From NCBI RefSeq assembly GCF_004217495.1, contig NZ_SHLC01000001.1:1612001-1676000 (forward strand): a stretch of 64,000 nt of DNA, in the 5' to 3' direction. Position numbers and translations under genes: made by a program. Within the stretch, counting starts at the first letter, position 1; every line of letters begins with the position of its first letter. Under the pieces are notes generated by a model that saw nothing but the letters and a program-made list of their open reading frames with translations, did no database searches and was not told the DNA's origin. Shown here in pieces: positions 8,554 to 17,841 of the stretch. The stretch is from Microterricola gilva. GTDB taxonomy: Bacteria; Actinomycetota; Actinomycetes; Actinomycetales; Microbacteriaceae.

Positions 8554-8677
8554 ATGTGTTTCTGGCAGCTGATCTCTCAGCGGCCCGAGAAAGAGATTAG
8601 CACGAATTCGGACGCGACCATGCCTGCGCGGTGGGGCCCGGGCGTGTCTGGGCATGAGTGTTGCTGGCAGAAAACAG

Positions 8678-8709
8678 AAAAGGGCCGGATCTCTCGATCC
8701 GGCCCTTTT
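8678..8709. terminator. Hairpin terminator, copy 2
   Basis: Identical to the hairpin at 8398-8429. It lies downstream of tRNA-Leu copy 2 on the minus strand. Confidence 0.88.
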
Positions 8710-8749
8710 CTTCTCTGCTTCCTACGAAACAGACTGTCTCAACACAGTG

Positions 8750-8833
8750 TGCGCGAAGGGGGACTTGAACCCCCACGCCCGTTAGGGCACTAGCACCTCA
8801 AGCTAGCGCGTCTGCCAATTCCGCCACCCGCGC
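8750..8833 (-). tRNA. tRNA-Leu (anticodon GAG), copy 2
   Basis: Base-for-base identical to the tRNA at 8470-8553, with the same GAG anticodon, long variable arm and absence of encoded CCA. Confidence 0.95.
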
Positions 8834-8963
8834 ATGTGTTCCCGGCAGCTGATCTCTCAGCGGCCGAAGACGAGATTAGCACGGATTCGGAGGCCGGTTT
8901 GAGCGTTCCAGTCACCGGCGCTGCGACACGCCGATCGTGCGGGTGGTCCGGTAGCGTGAATCC

Positions 8964-10292
8964 ATGGTCCAACCCGGTGATTCGTCCGCTGACAACTTTT
9001 CTGAACTCGATGCAACAGCGCTCATCGCGCGGGATCTCATCCGCTTCGACACCTCGAACTACGGCGAGGGCAGGGCGAACGGCGAGACCGAGGCCGCCGA
9101 GTACATGGCAGAGCATTTGCGCGCGCTCGGGCTGAAGCCGGAACTGTTCGAGGCCGATCCCGGCCGCACGAGCGTCGTCGCCCGCGTTCGTGGGCGCAAC
9201 GCGGACAAGCCGGCGCTCGTCGTGCACGGCCACCTCGACGTCGTTCCGGCCGATCCGGCCAACTGGTCTGTCGACCCATTCGGTGGAGAGATCAAGGACG
9301 GCCTGCTCTGGGGTCGTGGCGCCGTCGACATGAAGAACATGGATGCCATGATCATCACCGCGCTGCAGGACATCCTCGGCGCAGGCACTCAGCCGGAGCG
9401 CGACCTCGTCGTCGCGTTCTTCGCCGACGAGGAGGCCGGGGGAGTCCAGGGCTCCCACCACCTCGTCCAGAACCACCCGGAACTCTTCGCCGGCGCAACG
9501 GAGGCGATCAGCGAGGTCGGAGGATACTCGATCTCGATCGGTGACAAGCGCTCCTACCTGCTGCAGACGGGCGAGAAGGCGCTGCTGTGGATCAAGCTCG
9601 TCGCGCGCGGTCGCGCGGCACACGGATCCCGCCTGATCCACGACAACGCCATCACCAAGCTGGCAGAGGCCGTCGCGAAGCTCGGCCGTCGGGAGTGGCC
9701 GATCAAGCTCACCGACACGACAACCCTGTTGCTCGGCGAGATCGCGCGGATCCTCGATGCCGACCCGCAGCGCGTCGGGCCGGACGAGCTCGCGCTGGCC
9801 ACGGGCTCGGCATCCGGATTCCTGCTGGCATCGCTCCGCACGACGACGAACCCGACACTGCTCAGCGCCGGCTACAAGCACAACGTCATCCCCGACCTGG
9901 CCGAGGCCCTCATCGACATCCGCACCCTGCCGGGTGAGGAGGAGGCCGTTCTGGCCGAGGTGCAGGAGATCGTCGGGCCGGATATCGAGATCGTGATCAT
10001 GCATCGCGACATCGGCCTCGAGACGCCGTTCAGCGGCGGGCTGGTCGACGCCGTCACCGACACGCTGCACCGGCACGACCCCGGCGCCCCCGTTCTGCCC
10101 TACCTGCTCTCCGGTGGAACCGACAACAAGGCGCTCAGCCTGCTCGGCATCACCGGCTATGGGTTCGCGCCGCTCAAGCTGCCGGCCGAGCTCGATTTCC
10201 CTGCGATGTTCCATGGAGTCGACGAGCGCGTTCCGCTCGACGCATTAGTCTTTGGCAGGCGGGTTCTCGGTGACCTGCTTCTGAACTACTAG
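8964..10292 (+). CDS. M20/M25/M40 family metallo-hydrolase (peptidase)
   Basis: This 442-residue zinc-dependent exopeptidase/deacylase is of the ArgE/DapE/carboxypeptidase type. The metal-site motifs are visible: HGHLDVVP (H90, D92), WGRGAVDMKN (Asp near 122), and the DEE pair near 155-157 where the catalytic Glu sits. A final HxDERV-type motif is present as HGVDERVP near the C-terminus. No signal peptide is present, so it is cytosolic. It is followed after 18 bp by uppP on the same strand, with no sign of a shared pathway. Substrate cannot be told from sequence alone. Confidence 0.93.
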   Translation: MVQPGDSSADNFSELDATALIARDLIRFDTSNYGEGRANGETEAAEYMAEHLRALGLKPELFEADPGRTSVVARVRGRNADKPALVVHGHLDVVPADPANWSVDPFGGEIKDGLLWGRGAVDMKNMDAMIITALQDILGAGTQPERDLVVAFFADEEAGGVQGSHHLVQNHPELFAGATEAISEVGGYSISIGDKRSYLLQTGEKALLWIKLVARGRAAHGSRLIHDNAITKLAEAVAKLGRREWPIKLTDTTTLLLGEIARILDADPQRVGPDELALATGSASGFLLASLRTTTNPTLLSAGYKHNVIPDLAEALIDIRTLPGEEEAVLAEVQEIVGPDIEIVIMHRDIGLETPFSGGLVDAVTDTLHRHDPGAPVLPYLLSGGTDNKALSLLGITGYGFAPLKLPAELDFPAMFHGVDERVPLDALVFGRRVLGDLLLNY

Positions 10293-10310
10293 CCACGGAA
10301 GAGCCTCAAC

Positions 10311-11165
10311 TTGGATCTCATCAACGCCATCATCCTGGGTCTCGTGCAGGGGCTCACCGAGTTCCTGCCGATCTCCTCGAGCGCCCACCTCAGCATCGTC
10401 GGTTCCTTCCTCGGCACCGGAGAAGACCCGGGGGCGCGGTTCACGGCGATCACTCAGATCGGCACGGAACTTGCCGTTGTGATCTTCTTCTGGCGCGACA
10501 TCGTGCGCATCATCGCGCGCTGGGCGCAGTCGATCGCAGGCAAGATCCCGCGCAACGACCCGGATGCCCGCATGGGCTGGCTGATCATCATCGGCTCGCT
10601 GCCGATCGCGATCCTCGGCATCGTGTTCAAGGATCAGATCGAGACGACGTTGCGCAACCTCTGGATCACCGCGACGATGCTGATCGTCTTCGGCATCCTG
10701 CTCGGCATCGCCGATTACGTCGGGGCCAAGAAGCGCAAGCTCGACCAACTCACCTACCCGCACGGCGTCGCATTCGGCTTCGCCCAGGCGCTCGCCCTTG
10801 TGCCCGGCGTCTCGCGTTCAGGCGGCACCATCACGATGGGCCTCTTCCTCGGCTACGAGCGCGCAGCAGCGGCCCGCTACGCCTTCCTGTTGGCGATCCC
10901 CGCCGTGTTCGGCAGCGGTTTCTACCAGGTCTACAACTCGATCACCGATCCGTGCGTCGCGGGTGCCAGCGGCTGCCTCCCCGAGGTGTTCGGCCCGTTC
11001 GAGACCCTGGTCGCCACCGTCATCGCCTTCTTCGTCGCGCTCGTCGTGATCGCGTTCTTCATGAGCTACATCTCCAAGCGCAGCTTCCTGCCCTTCGTGA
11101 TCTACCGCATCCTGCTCGGCGGGCTGCTCTTCTGGTTCCTCGGCGCCGGCGTGATCGCGGCCTGA
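10311..11165 (+). CDS. uppP: Undecaprenyl-diphosphatase UppP
   Basis: The 284-residue polytopic membrane enzyme dephosphorylates undecaprenyl diphosphate to recycle the lipid carrier of peptidoglycan synthesis, and is associated with bacitracin resistance. Signature motifs are [12 protein letters not shown] (residues about 15-26) and [10 protein letters not shown] (about 164-173), which form the active site, with multiple hydrophobic helices. A TTG start is used; ATG alternatives would cut off the conserved first helix. Confidence 0.97.
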   Translation: MDLINAIILGLVQGLTEFLPISSSAHLSIVGSFLGTGEDPGARFTAITQIGTELAVVIFFWRDIVRIIARWAQSIAGKIPRNDPDARMGWLIIIGSLPIAILGIVFKDQIETTLRNLWITATMLIVFGILLGIADYVGAKKRKLDQLTYPHGVAFGFAQALALVPGVSRSGGTITMGLFLGYERAAAARYAFLLAIPAVFGSGFYQVYNSITDPCVAGASGCLPEVFGPFETLVATVIAFFVALVVIAFFMSYISKRSFLPFVIYRILLGGLLFWFLGAGVIAA

Positions 11166-11172
11166 GCCGGGG

Positions 11173-11997
11173 TCAGGCGCAGCGCAGCCTGAGGTAGTCG
11201 GCGATGATCTCCGGCGTGTGGAATGCGACGTGGCCGGCGCCCTCGATCCGATCGGGGGCGCGCCTGCTCAGCGCCGCGGCAATCTCGCGGAACGCGGGAT
11301 GTGAGGCGCTGCCGTAGGCGAAGCGCACCTCGACGCCGGAGGCGTCGAGCGCGTCGAGGTCGGCGAGTTCGCCGCTGGCAGGGATGTCATCGCTGACGAA
11401 GTTCTCGGCGAGCGCCAGGCCGCGCTCTCCGTACCAGCCGAGACCTGGCGGGTCATCGAGCAGCCCGCGCGATGCTGCGCCCATCGCCCCTGACCAGTCG
11501 CCGGGGTGAGCCGCCAGGTGGCGGTCAACGGATGTCGTCCCGTTTCGCCTGAGCGCGGTGCCGGATGCCGAGTAGCGCAGATAGCCCGGCTCGTACGCGA
11601 ACACCCGCCGGACGAGACGCGGATGCCGCAGCGCCAGCTGCACTGCGACGATTGCGCCAGCCGACGCCCCGAACACGTCGACGCGCGCGAGCCCGAGCGC
11701 CCCGATCAGCCCGGCCGCGTCATCCGCGTGCCTGGCCGAATCGCACGGCCAGCCCTCGCGACCGCTGCGGAGCGTCCCGCGGCGGTCGTAGCTCACGACG
11801 GTGAAGCCGCCCAGCCGTTCGGCGATGGGTCGGAACATCTCGGCGTCATCGCTCGAGGCCCCGATCAGGAGGATCGGCTGCCCGGTACCGCGCGTCTCCG
11901 CATAGAGCGCGCAGCCGCCGACGGCGTAGTGGCCGACGCGTGGCTGCTCGGCGTCAGGCAGCGCGAATGGGTTGGTTCGGAGATCCCGATCCGTCAT
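11173..11997 (-). CDS. Alpha/beta hydrolase
   Basis: This 274-residue alpha/beta-fold hydrolase has an oxyanion/strand region PILLIGASSD, then SYDRRG, the nucleophile elbow GASAG (Ser near 112), and a C-terminal GAGHVAFHTPE carrying the catalytic His. No signal peptide. It converges on uppP with only 7 bp between stops. The substrate is unknown; small esters or lactones are typical for such enzymes. Confidence 0.85.
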   Translation of the reverse strand: MTDRDLRTNPFALPDAEQPRVGHYAVGGCALYAETRGTGQPILLIGASSDDAEMFRPIAERLGGFTVVSYDRRGTLRSGREGWPCDSARHADDAAGLIGALGLARVDVFGASAGAIVAVQLALRHPRLVRRVFAYEPGYLRYSASGTALRRNGTTSVDRHLAAHPGDWSGAMGAASRGLLDDPPGLGWYGERGLALAENFVSDDIPASGELADLDALDASGVEVRFAYGSASHPAFREIAAALSRRAPDRIEGAGHVAFHTPEIIADYLRLRCA

Positions 11998-12006
11998 GCC
12001 ATCAGG

Positions 12007-12987
12007 CTACGCCTGTGGCCGCCACGGTTCATCGCCCGGTTTGCCGTCGCGCCCGTCGGCTTTGCCGTCTCCGGCCTTGCCGTCCGTGTTGCTCTTGCGA
12101 AGGTAACGCTCGAACTCCTGCGCGATTGCCTCGCCGCTGGCCTCAGGGGAGTCCACCGTGTCGCGGGCCTGCTCCAGCTGCACGATGTACGACGCCATCT
12201 CCTCGTCGTCACTGGCGAGGTCGTTGATGCTGGCCTCCCAGACGGCCGCCTCGCTGACGAGGTCACCGCGCGGGATCGTGACGTCCGTCAGCTCCTCAAG
12301 CTTGTCGATCAGGGCGAGCATCGCCTTCGGCGACGGGGCGTGGTGCACGTAGTGGGGCACGGAGGCCCAGATGGAGAGCGTCGGGATGCCGACCCGCTCT
12401 GCGGCATCGGCGATGACGCTGAGGATGCCGATCGGCCCCTCGTAGTTGCTGCGCTCGATGTCGAGCTCTGCACGCACCTCCGCGTTGTCGCTTGAGGTGA
12501 AGATCGAGATCGGCCGCGTGTGCGGCACATCGGCGAGCATCGCTCCGAGGAAGACGATCCCGCCGATGTCGGCCGCGAGGGCGGCGTCGATGACCTCGGC
12601 GGTGAAACCCTTCCAGGTGCGGGACGGCTCGGTTCCGAGCAGCAGGTAGATGTTGCCGTCGTTGGCCCCGCTCACCTGCATCTCGGCATCCGCCGCCAGC
12701 GATTCGCTCGGCTCGCCCGGAACGCTCGGGCCGTACAGCACCGTGCTCGGCCAGGTCAGCGAGCGCTTGCCGTCGTCGTCGATTCCGATCGTCGGACGGT
12801 TGAACTGGTAGTCGAAGTACAGCTCGGGGTCAACGGCGAAGATCTCGGTGAGCTCGAGCTCCTCCTTCAACGAGCGAACCGCACCGGATGCCGCCTCGCC
12901 GGCGTCGTTCCAGCCCTCGAACGCGACCACCAAGATGCGACCACCCAGGATTCTGCTGCCCGTCGTCACCGAAACGTCTCCGCTCAT
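12007..12987 (-). CDS. PAC2-family protein
   Basis: The 326-residue protein has the PAC2 pattern: RILVVAFEGWNDAGEAASGA near the N-terminus, then LYFDYQFNRP, LLLGTEPSRTWKGF, and SIWASVPHYVHHAPSPKAMLAL. The family is named after the eukaryotic proteasome assembly chaperone 2 and occurs widely in Actinobacteria and Archaea with no settled function. It is divergent from the HAD-trmI operon and, by synteny, belongs near the proteasome locus, yet the proteasome genes are absent here. The C-terminal 30 residues are charged and low-complexity. Confidence 0.9.
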   Translation of the reverse strand: MSGDVSVTTGSRILGGRILVVAFEGWNDAGEAASGAVRSLKEELELTEIFAVDPELYFDYQFNRPTIGIDDDGKRSLTWPSTVLYGPSVPGEPSESLAADAEMQVSGANDGNIYLLLGTEPSRTWKGFTAEVIDAALAADIGGIVFLGAMLADVPHTRPISIFTSSDNAEVRAELDIERSNYEGPIGILSVIADAAERVGIPTLSIWASVPHYVHHAPSPKAMLALIDKLEELTDVTIPRGDLVSEAAVWEASINDLASDDEEMASYIVQLEQARDTVDSPEASGEAIAQEFERYLRKSNTDGKAGDGKADGRDGKPGDEPWRPQA

Positions 12988-13042
12988 TCACCAGAGGGCC
13001 ACTCCGGCCCCGCCTCTAAGGATATGCCCGCACCCACTCCTC

Positions 13043-13048
13043 TAGACT
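13043..13048 (+). promoter_or_regulatory. Possible -10 of a leaderless transcript
   Basis: TAGACT ends 8 bp before the GTG start of the HAD gene and no Shine-Dalgarno sequence is visible. This fits a leaderless mRNA, common in Actinobacteria; inferred only. Confidence 0.35.
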
Positions 13049-13056
13049 TGATCCCC

Positions 13057-13746
13057 GTGACTACACACTCTCCTGCCGCCGTTCTCTGGGACATGGATGG
13101 CACCATCGTCGACACCGAGCCGTACTGGATGCAAGCCGAAACGGAGCTTGTGACGAGCTTCGGCGGTGTCTGGACGCACGAGGACGGCCTGCAGATGGTC
13201 GGCAACGGGCTCAGCGTCTCTGCCGTCATCCTGCAGAAGGCCGGCGTGCGGCTCGAGGCCGACGAAATCATCGCCAGGCTCACCGCTCGTGTCGAGGAGC
13301 TGCTTGTCTCCGAGGGCGTTCCGTGGCGGCCGGGGGCGCGCGAGCTCCTCGCCGAGCTGCGCGAGCTGCAGATCCCCACCGCTCTCGTCACGATGTCGAT
13401 GTCGTCGATGGCCGAGCGGATCGTCGAACTCATCGGCTTCCGCGCCTTCGACGTCATCGTCGCCGGTGACCACGTCGAGAACCCCAAGCCACACCCCGAG
13501 GCGTACCTGCGCGCCGCGGCACTCCTCGACGTGCCGATCGAGCACTGCGTCGCCTTCGAGGACTCCGTCCCCGGTGTGGCCAGCGCCGCGGCATCCGGAG
13601 CGGTCACCATCGCCGTTCCGCACATCATCACGCTCCCGGAAGACCCCAGCTACACGCTCTGGGCGACCCTGGCCGAGCGCACACTTGCCGACATCGCCAC
13701 CGTGTTTGTCGAGAACATCTCCGATTCAGAAGTGGTGACCCCATGA
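13057..13746 (+). CDS. HAD-superfamily phosphatase
   Basis: The 229-residue haloacid-dehalogenase hydrolase of subfamily IA has motif I WDMDGTIVDTEP (nucleophile Asp near residue 12), motif II TMSMSSMAERI, motif III Lys in NPKPHPEAYL, and motif IV EDSVPG. The cap domain has the phosphoglucomutase/phosphatase type. A GTG start at 13057 is preferred; an ATG at 13024 is in frame. The stop overlaps the trmI start by ATGA, so the two are translationally coupled. The substrate is a small phosphomonoester of unknown identity. Confidence 0.88.
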   Translation: MTTHSPAAVLWDMDGTIVDTEPYWMQAETELVTSFGGVWTHEDGLQMVGNGLSVSAVILQKAGVRLEADEIIARLTARVEELLVSEGVPWRPGARELLAELRELQIPTALVTMSMSSMAERIVELIGFRAFDVIVAGDHVENPKPHPEAYLRAAALLDVPIEHCVAFEDSVPGVASAAASGAVTIAVPHIITLPEDPSYTLWATLAERTLADIATVFVENISDSEVVTP

Positions 13747-14798
13747 CCGAACTTTCCGCAGCCAAGCCCCAGGGCGACCAGCCGGCCAGCCTCCCGCAGA
13801 ACAGCGGCCCGTTCCGCGCGGGTGACCGCGTGCAGCTCACCGGGCCCAAGGGCAAGCTGAACACCTTCATGCTCGAGCCCGGCAAGGTCTTCCACAGCCA
13901 CCGCGGTCTGCTTGCGCACGACTCCATCATCGGTCAGCCGGACGGCTCCATCGTCGTCAACAACGTCGGCATCGAGCACCTGGCGCTGCGCCCGCTGCTC
14001 AACGACTTCGTCATGGGGATGCCGCGCGGCGCCGCCATCATCTACCCGAAGGACGCCCAGGCGATCATCGGCCTCGCCGACATCTTCCCCGGGGCGACGG
14101 TCGTCGAGGCCGGCGTCGGGTCCGGCGCGCTCTCGCTCTGGCTGCTGCGCGCCATCGGGCCGAGCGGAACGCTCAAGTCCTTCGAACGTCGTGAAGACTT
14201 CGCAACGGTCGCCCGTGGCAACGCGGCCACCTTCTTCGGCTACGACCCCGAGAACTGGTCGATCACCCTCGGCGACCTCTCCGACGCCCTGCCAGAGGTC
14301 ACGGAGCCAGGCAGCGTCGACCGCGTCGTGCTCGACATGCTCGCCCCCTGGGAGTGCCTGTCCGCGGTCTCGCTCGCCCTCAAGCCGGGCGGCGTGCTGC
14401 TCTGCTACGTGGCCACCGTCACCCAGCTCTCCCGTGTCGCGGAGGCGATCCGCGCGACAGGCGACTACACGAACCCCGATTCGAGCGAGACGATGGTGCG
14501 CGGCTGGCACGTCGAGGGCCTGGCCGTGCGCCCGGACCACCGCATGATCGGGCACACCGGATTCCTCCTCACCGCTCGCCGCCTCGCTCCTGGAGCGGTG
14601 CTTCCCGAGCTCAAGCGCCGGCCGTCCAAGACCGACTTCAGCGACGAAGACGTCGAGCTGTGGACGCCGGGCAGCCTCGGTGAGCGCAGCGTCAGCCCCA
14701 AGAGCCTGCGCAAGCGCGTGCGCGCCGCAACGGCCAGCGCAGAGCTCTCCAAGGCGCGCGATGCCGACGACGCCGAGCCCGAGGCTGAGGCTGACTAA
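13743..14798 (+). CDS. trmI: tRNA (adenine-N1)-methyltransferase TrmI
   Basis: This 351-residue class I SAM methyltransferase modifies A58 (and A57 in some species) in the T-loop of tRNAs. The N-terminal beta domain includes GDRVQLTGPKGK, and the SAM motif VVEAGVGSGALSLWLL lies near residues 119-133, followed by LDMLAPWE. The C-terminal tail is charged. In many Actinobacteria this gene immediately precedes the proteasome ATPase gene (arc/mpa); here an FKBP lipoprotein gene follows instead. Confidence 0.93.
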   Translation: MTELSAAKPQGDQPASLPQNSGPFRAGDRVQLTGPKGKLNTFMLEPGKVFHSHRGLLAHDSIIGQPDGSIVVNNVGIEHLALRPLLNDFVMGMPRGAAIIYPKDAQAIIGLADIFPGATVVEAGVGSGALSLWLLRAIGPSGTLKSFERREDFATVARGNAATFFGYDPENWSITLGDLSDALPEVTEPGSVDRVVLDMLAPWECLSAVSLALKPGGVLLCYVATVTQLSRVAEAIRATGDYTNPDSSETMVRGWHVEGLAVRPDHRMIGHTGFLLTARRLAPGAVLPELKRRPSKTDFSDEDVELWTPGSLGERSVSPKSLRKRVRAATASAELSKARDADDAEPEAEAD

Positions 14799-14865
14799 AC
14801 TTGTGCAGGGTCGCCAGACTCGCACCATCCGTTCCACGACACCCACTGCATCGAAACGAGGACTC

Positions 14866-15831
14866 GTGCGCAAGATCCCCGCACTGCTCATCTCCGCCGG
14901 CTTGCTCGCCGTGAGCCTGACCGCCTGCGCGCCCAGCACGGGCCCCGGCTGCGAGAGCGCGGTGCCGTCTGGCGAGTCGTCGACGATCGTGAAGGTCAGC
15001 GGCGACGAGGGCGCCAAGCCCACGGTCGACTTCCCGACCCCGCTCAAGGTCTCCAGCACCGAGCGCACCGTTGTGCGCGAGGGCGAGGGGCCCGGCACGG
15101 TCGAGGGCCAGCAGATCAGCATCGACTGGAGCGTCTACAACGGCACGAGCGGCGAGCTCATCGAGCAGTCGGCGTACGACGGTTCACAGGCCCTCTCGTT
15201 CGCGCTGGTCGACGGCAAGCTGATGCCTGGCGTGCAGCAGGGCCTGCTCTGTGCCACGGAGGGTTCCCGCGTCACGCTCGTCGTTCCGCCTGAAGACGCA
15301 TTCGGGGAGGCAGGCAACCCGCAGCTGGGCGTCGCACCCGAGGATTCCCTCGTCTTCGTCATCGACGTGAACCGCAGCTACCTGCCGCGCGCGAACGGCA
15401 CCCCGAAGGCCGCCGCAGAGGGCATGCCTGCCGTCGTCCTCGACGCGAACGGTGTTCCCGGCATCACGATCCCCTCCGCAGCCGCCCCGACCGACCTCCA
15501 GGTCGCCGTGCTCAAGCAGGGCGACGGCGAGACGATCGAAGAGGGCGACCAGGTCGTCGTGCACTACACCGGTGTGCTCTGGGACACCAAGAAGGTCTTC
15601 GACTCCAGCTGGAGCCGCGGCGCCCCAGCGGTCTTCGCGGCGGCCCCCGGTTCGGAGACGGTGCAGAACGGTGTCATCACCGGCTTCGCCGACGCGCTCA
15701 TCGGCCAGCAGGTCGGTTCCCAGATCATTGCCGTGATCCCGCCCGAGCTCGGCTACGGGGAGCAGGGCAACGGCGCTGTGCCGCCGAACTCGACCCTCGT
15801 CTTCGTCGTCGACATCCTCGGCATCTCCTAG
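14866..15831 (+). CDS. FKBP-type prolyl isomerase lipoprotein
   Basis: This 321-residue lipoprotein has a signal and lipobox (LLAVSLTAC, lipidated Cys about 21) followed by two FKBP domains. The first (about 70-170, with GQQISIDWSVYNG and PPEDAFGEAG) is less canonical. The second (about 215-320, with GDQVVVHYTGVLWDTKKVFDSSW and IPPELGYGEQG) keeps the family pattern. It should catalyse peptidyl-prolyl isomerisation outside the membrane. The GTG at 14866 has GAGGA upstream; ATG starts further upstream lie inside trmI. The gene is the usual neighbour of pafB-pafC in the proteasome region. Confidence 0.92.
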   Translation: MRKIPALLISAGLLAVSLTACAPSTGPGCESAVPSGESSTIVKVSGDEGAKPTVDFPTPLKVSSTERTVVREGEGPGTVEGQQISIDWSVYNGTSGELIEQSAYDGSQALSFALVDGKLMPGVQQGLLCATEGSRVTLVVPPEDAFGEAGNPQLGVAPEDSLVFVIDVNRSYLPRANGTPKAAAEGMPAVVLDANGVPGITIPSAAAPTDLQVAVLKQGDGETIEEGDQVVVHYTGVLWDTKKVFDSSWSRGAPAVFAAAPGSETVQNGVITGFADALIGQQVGSQIIAVIPPELGYGEQGNGAVPPNSTLVFVVDILGIS

Positions 15832-15836
15832 CCATC

Positions 15837-16850
15837 ATGGACGCCAGCGCGGTCTCGGTCGAGGAGCGGCTGTTCAGCCTGGTCCTGGCCCTGCTCGCGA
15901 GCGAGCAGGGCCTCGGCAAGGCCGAGATCCTCTCCACGGTGCAGGGTTACCGCCAGCGCTATGTGCTCGGCGGCAACAACGCGAGCCTCGAGCGCCAGTT
16001 CGAGCGCGACAAGGACGACATCCGCGAGCTCGGGATCCCGCTGGAGACGCTCGACTCGCCCGAGCGGCCAGGCGACACCCAGGCCGCCAGGTACCGGATC
16101 CCCAAGGCGCTCTACGAGCTGCCGGCCGACATCACCTTCTCATCGGAGGAGATCACTCTGCTCGGGCTCGCAGCAGCCGTGTGGCGCGAGGGCTCGCTCT
16201 CCGAGGATTCCCGCCGCGCGATCACCAAGCTCCGTTCCCTCGGCATCGACACGGATGACGCCGTCATCGGTTACGCACCGCGGCTGCGTGTGCGTGAGGC
16301 CGCGTTCACGCCGCTGACCCAGGCACTCGACCGGCACCAGCGTGTGCGCTTCCTCTACCTGAAGCCGGGGCAGAAGAAGCCGTTGCTGCGCACCGTCGAA
16401 CCGCGCGCCCTCGTCGTTCACGAGGGGCGCTGGCACCTCACCGCCTTCGACCAGCGGGCCAGGGCGCCGCGCACGTTCCTGCTCTCGCGCATCGTCGGGG
16501 CCGTCGAGGTTGTTGCAGGCGCCCCGTTCGAGGTGCCTGGCCCCGGGCAGGCCGAGAACTCGCTCGCCGAACTCGAGCGCGTGTGGCAGGGCAACGTCGC
16601 AACGCTCCGAGTACTCGCCGGCAGCGACGCAGAGCTGCGCCTGGCGAAGCGGCCTGGCAGCACGACGACCAGAACGGGGGAGGCAGACATGTGGGAGTAT
16701 GCGGTGCACTTCACCGACCTCGACATCTTCGCCGATGAGCTCAGCGGCTTCGGCCCGGAGGTTCTCGTGCTCTCCCCGGCGCCGCTGCGTCAGGCCGTGC
16801 GGCACCGCCTGATCCAGGTGCGCGAGCTGCACGCGGGGGCTGGCGCATGA
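15837..16850 (+). CDS. pafB: PafB, WYL-domain transcriptional regulator
   Basis: The 337-residue protein has an N-terminal winged helix-turn-helix (SVEERLFSLVLALLASEQGLGKAEI), a middle WYL domain with RVRFLYLKPG and the WHLTAFD/RTFLLSRI pair, and a WCX C-terminal extension. With PafC it forms the PafBC activator of the LexA-independent mycobacterial-type DNA damage response. It starts 6 bp after the FKBP stop and overlaps pafC by ATGA. It is a separate protein here; some relatives have fused PafBC. Confidence 0.93.
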   Translation: MDASAVSVEERLFSLVLALLASEQGLGKAEILSTVQGYRQRYVLGGNNASLERQFERDKDDIRELGIPLETLDSPERPGDTQAARYRIPKALYELPADITFSSEEITLLGLAAAVWREGSLSEDSRRAITKLRSLGIDTDDAVIGYAPRLRVREAAFTPLTQALDRHQRVRFLYLKPGQKKPLLRTVEPRALVVHEGRWHLTAFDQRARAPRTFLLSRIVGAVEVVAGAPFEVPGPGQAENSLAELERVWQGNVATLRVLAGSDAELRLAKRPGSTTTRTGEADMWEYAVHFTDLDIFADELSGFGPEVLVLSPAPLRQAVRHRLIQVRELHAGAGA

Positions 16851-17839
16851 GCGCCGTGTTCCGCGCCCAGGACAAGCTGGCGCTGTTGCTGGCCCTCGTT
16901 CCTTACCTGCTCGACCACGACAGGGTGAGTGTGACGGATGCCGCAGCGCACTTCGGCGTCGAGCCGGAGCGCATCCGTGACGCCGTCGCGCTGATCGCCG
17001 TCTCCGGTGTTCCCGGAGAGACCAAGCAGTACCAGCACGGCGACCTCTTCGACATCGCGTGGGACGAGTTCCTCGACCACGACACGATCGTGCTCACGCA
17101 CCAGGTCGCCCTCGACGACGCACCGCGCTTCTCCGCCAGGGAGGCCGCCGCGCTGATCGCGGGGCTCCAGTACCTCGCGGCGCTGCCTGAACACGGCAAG
17201 CGCGATGCCATCGCGACCCTGATGGCCAAGCTCACCCGCGGAGCGTCTGCGACGCCCAGCCAGCTCGCCGTGAGTGAGACGGCGACCGCCGCGGACGCCA
17301 GCGTCGAGCAGCTCGACATCCTGCAGACGTCCGTCAATCGCGGCACCCAGGTCGAATTCTCCTACCTCAACGCCCGCGGGGAGCGGGAGTCCAGGCGGGT
17401 TGACCCGCTGCGCATCGAGTCCGTCGATCAGGATTGGTACCTGCGCGGCTGGTGCCACCTGCGCAACGCCGTCCGCACCTTCCGCCTCGACCGCATCACC
17501 GAGCTGCGGGGAACGGAGCAGCCGGTCTCCCGCCACGGCGACGAGGTCGCGCTGCCGAGCACGCTCTTCGCCGTCTCCGACGACGATCTGCGCGTCGAGT
17601 TGGAGCTGCCGAGTGATGCCCTGCCCGTTCTGAGCGACTACATCACGCCGGGCGCCCGCAAGAAGCGCGACGGTGACAGGGTGCGGGTCACCATCCGCGT
17701 CTCGCACTACCACGGACTGAAGCGCCTCGTGGCAGGGCTTCCCGGCCTCGTCACGGTGGTCGCGCCCGATGAGGCGCGTCGGGTGGTCGCAGAGTGGGCG
17801 GCCGCCGGCGCGGCACAGTACGACGGCGACGAGGACTGA
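16847..17839 (+). CDS. pafC: PafC, WYL-domain transcriptional regulator
   Basis: The 330-residue partner of PafB has an N-terminal helix-turn-helix (DKLALLLALVPYLLDHDRVSV), a WYL domain with WYLRGWCHLRNAVRTFRLDRI, and a WCX tail ending ARRVVAEWAAAG. PafB and PafC act as a complex that activates repair genes. The start ATG overlaps the pafB stop (ATGA). Confidence 0.93.
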   Translation: MSAVFRAQDKLALLLALVPYLLDHDRVSVTDAAAHFGVEPERIRDAVALIAVSGVPGETKQYQHGDLFDIAWDEFLDHDTIVLTHQVALDDAPRFSAREAAALIAGLQYLAALPEHGKRDAIATLMAKLTRGASATPSQLAVSETATAADASVEQLDILQTSVNRGTQVEFSYLNARGERESRRVDPLRIESVDQDWYLRGWCHLRNAVRTFRLDRITELRGTEQPVSRHGDEVALPSTLFAVSDDDLRVELELPSDALPVLSDYITPGARKKRDGDRVRVTIRVSHYHGLKRLVAGLPGLVTVVAPDEARRVVAEWAAAGAAQYDGDED

Positions 17840-17841
17840 TC

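Larger units (their letters stand above)
8393..8613. repeat. Duplication unit, copy 1 (terminator + tRNA-Leu)
   Basis: This block begins at AACAGAAAAGGG and covers the terminator hairpin, tRNA-Leu and about 60 bp of tRNA upstream sequence. It is repeated at 8673-8892 with an offset of 280 bp. The first part, up to position 8560, is identical between copies; the remainder has a few substitutions and one indel. Confidence 0.9.
8673..8892. repeat. Duplication unit, copy 2 (terminator + tRNA-Leu)
   Basis: Second copy of the block at 8393-8613, displaced by 280 bp in the same orientation. The terminator and tRNA portion are identical; the upstream part differs at a handful of positions. Confidence 0.9.

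Noticed and set aside
8790-10214. 474-residue minus-strand frame opposite the M20 peptidase
   Set aside because: Antisense shadow of a clear peptidase gene; it also runs into tRNA copy 2.
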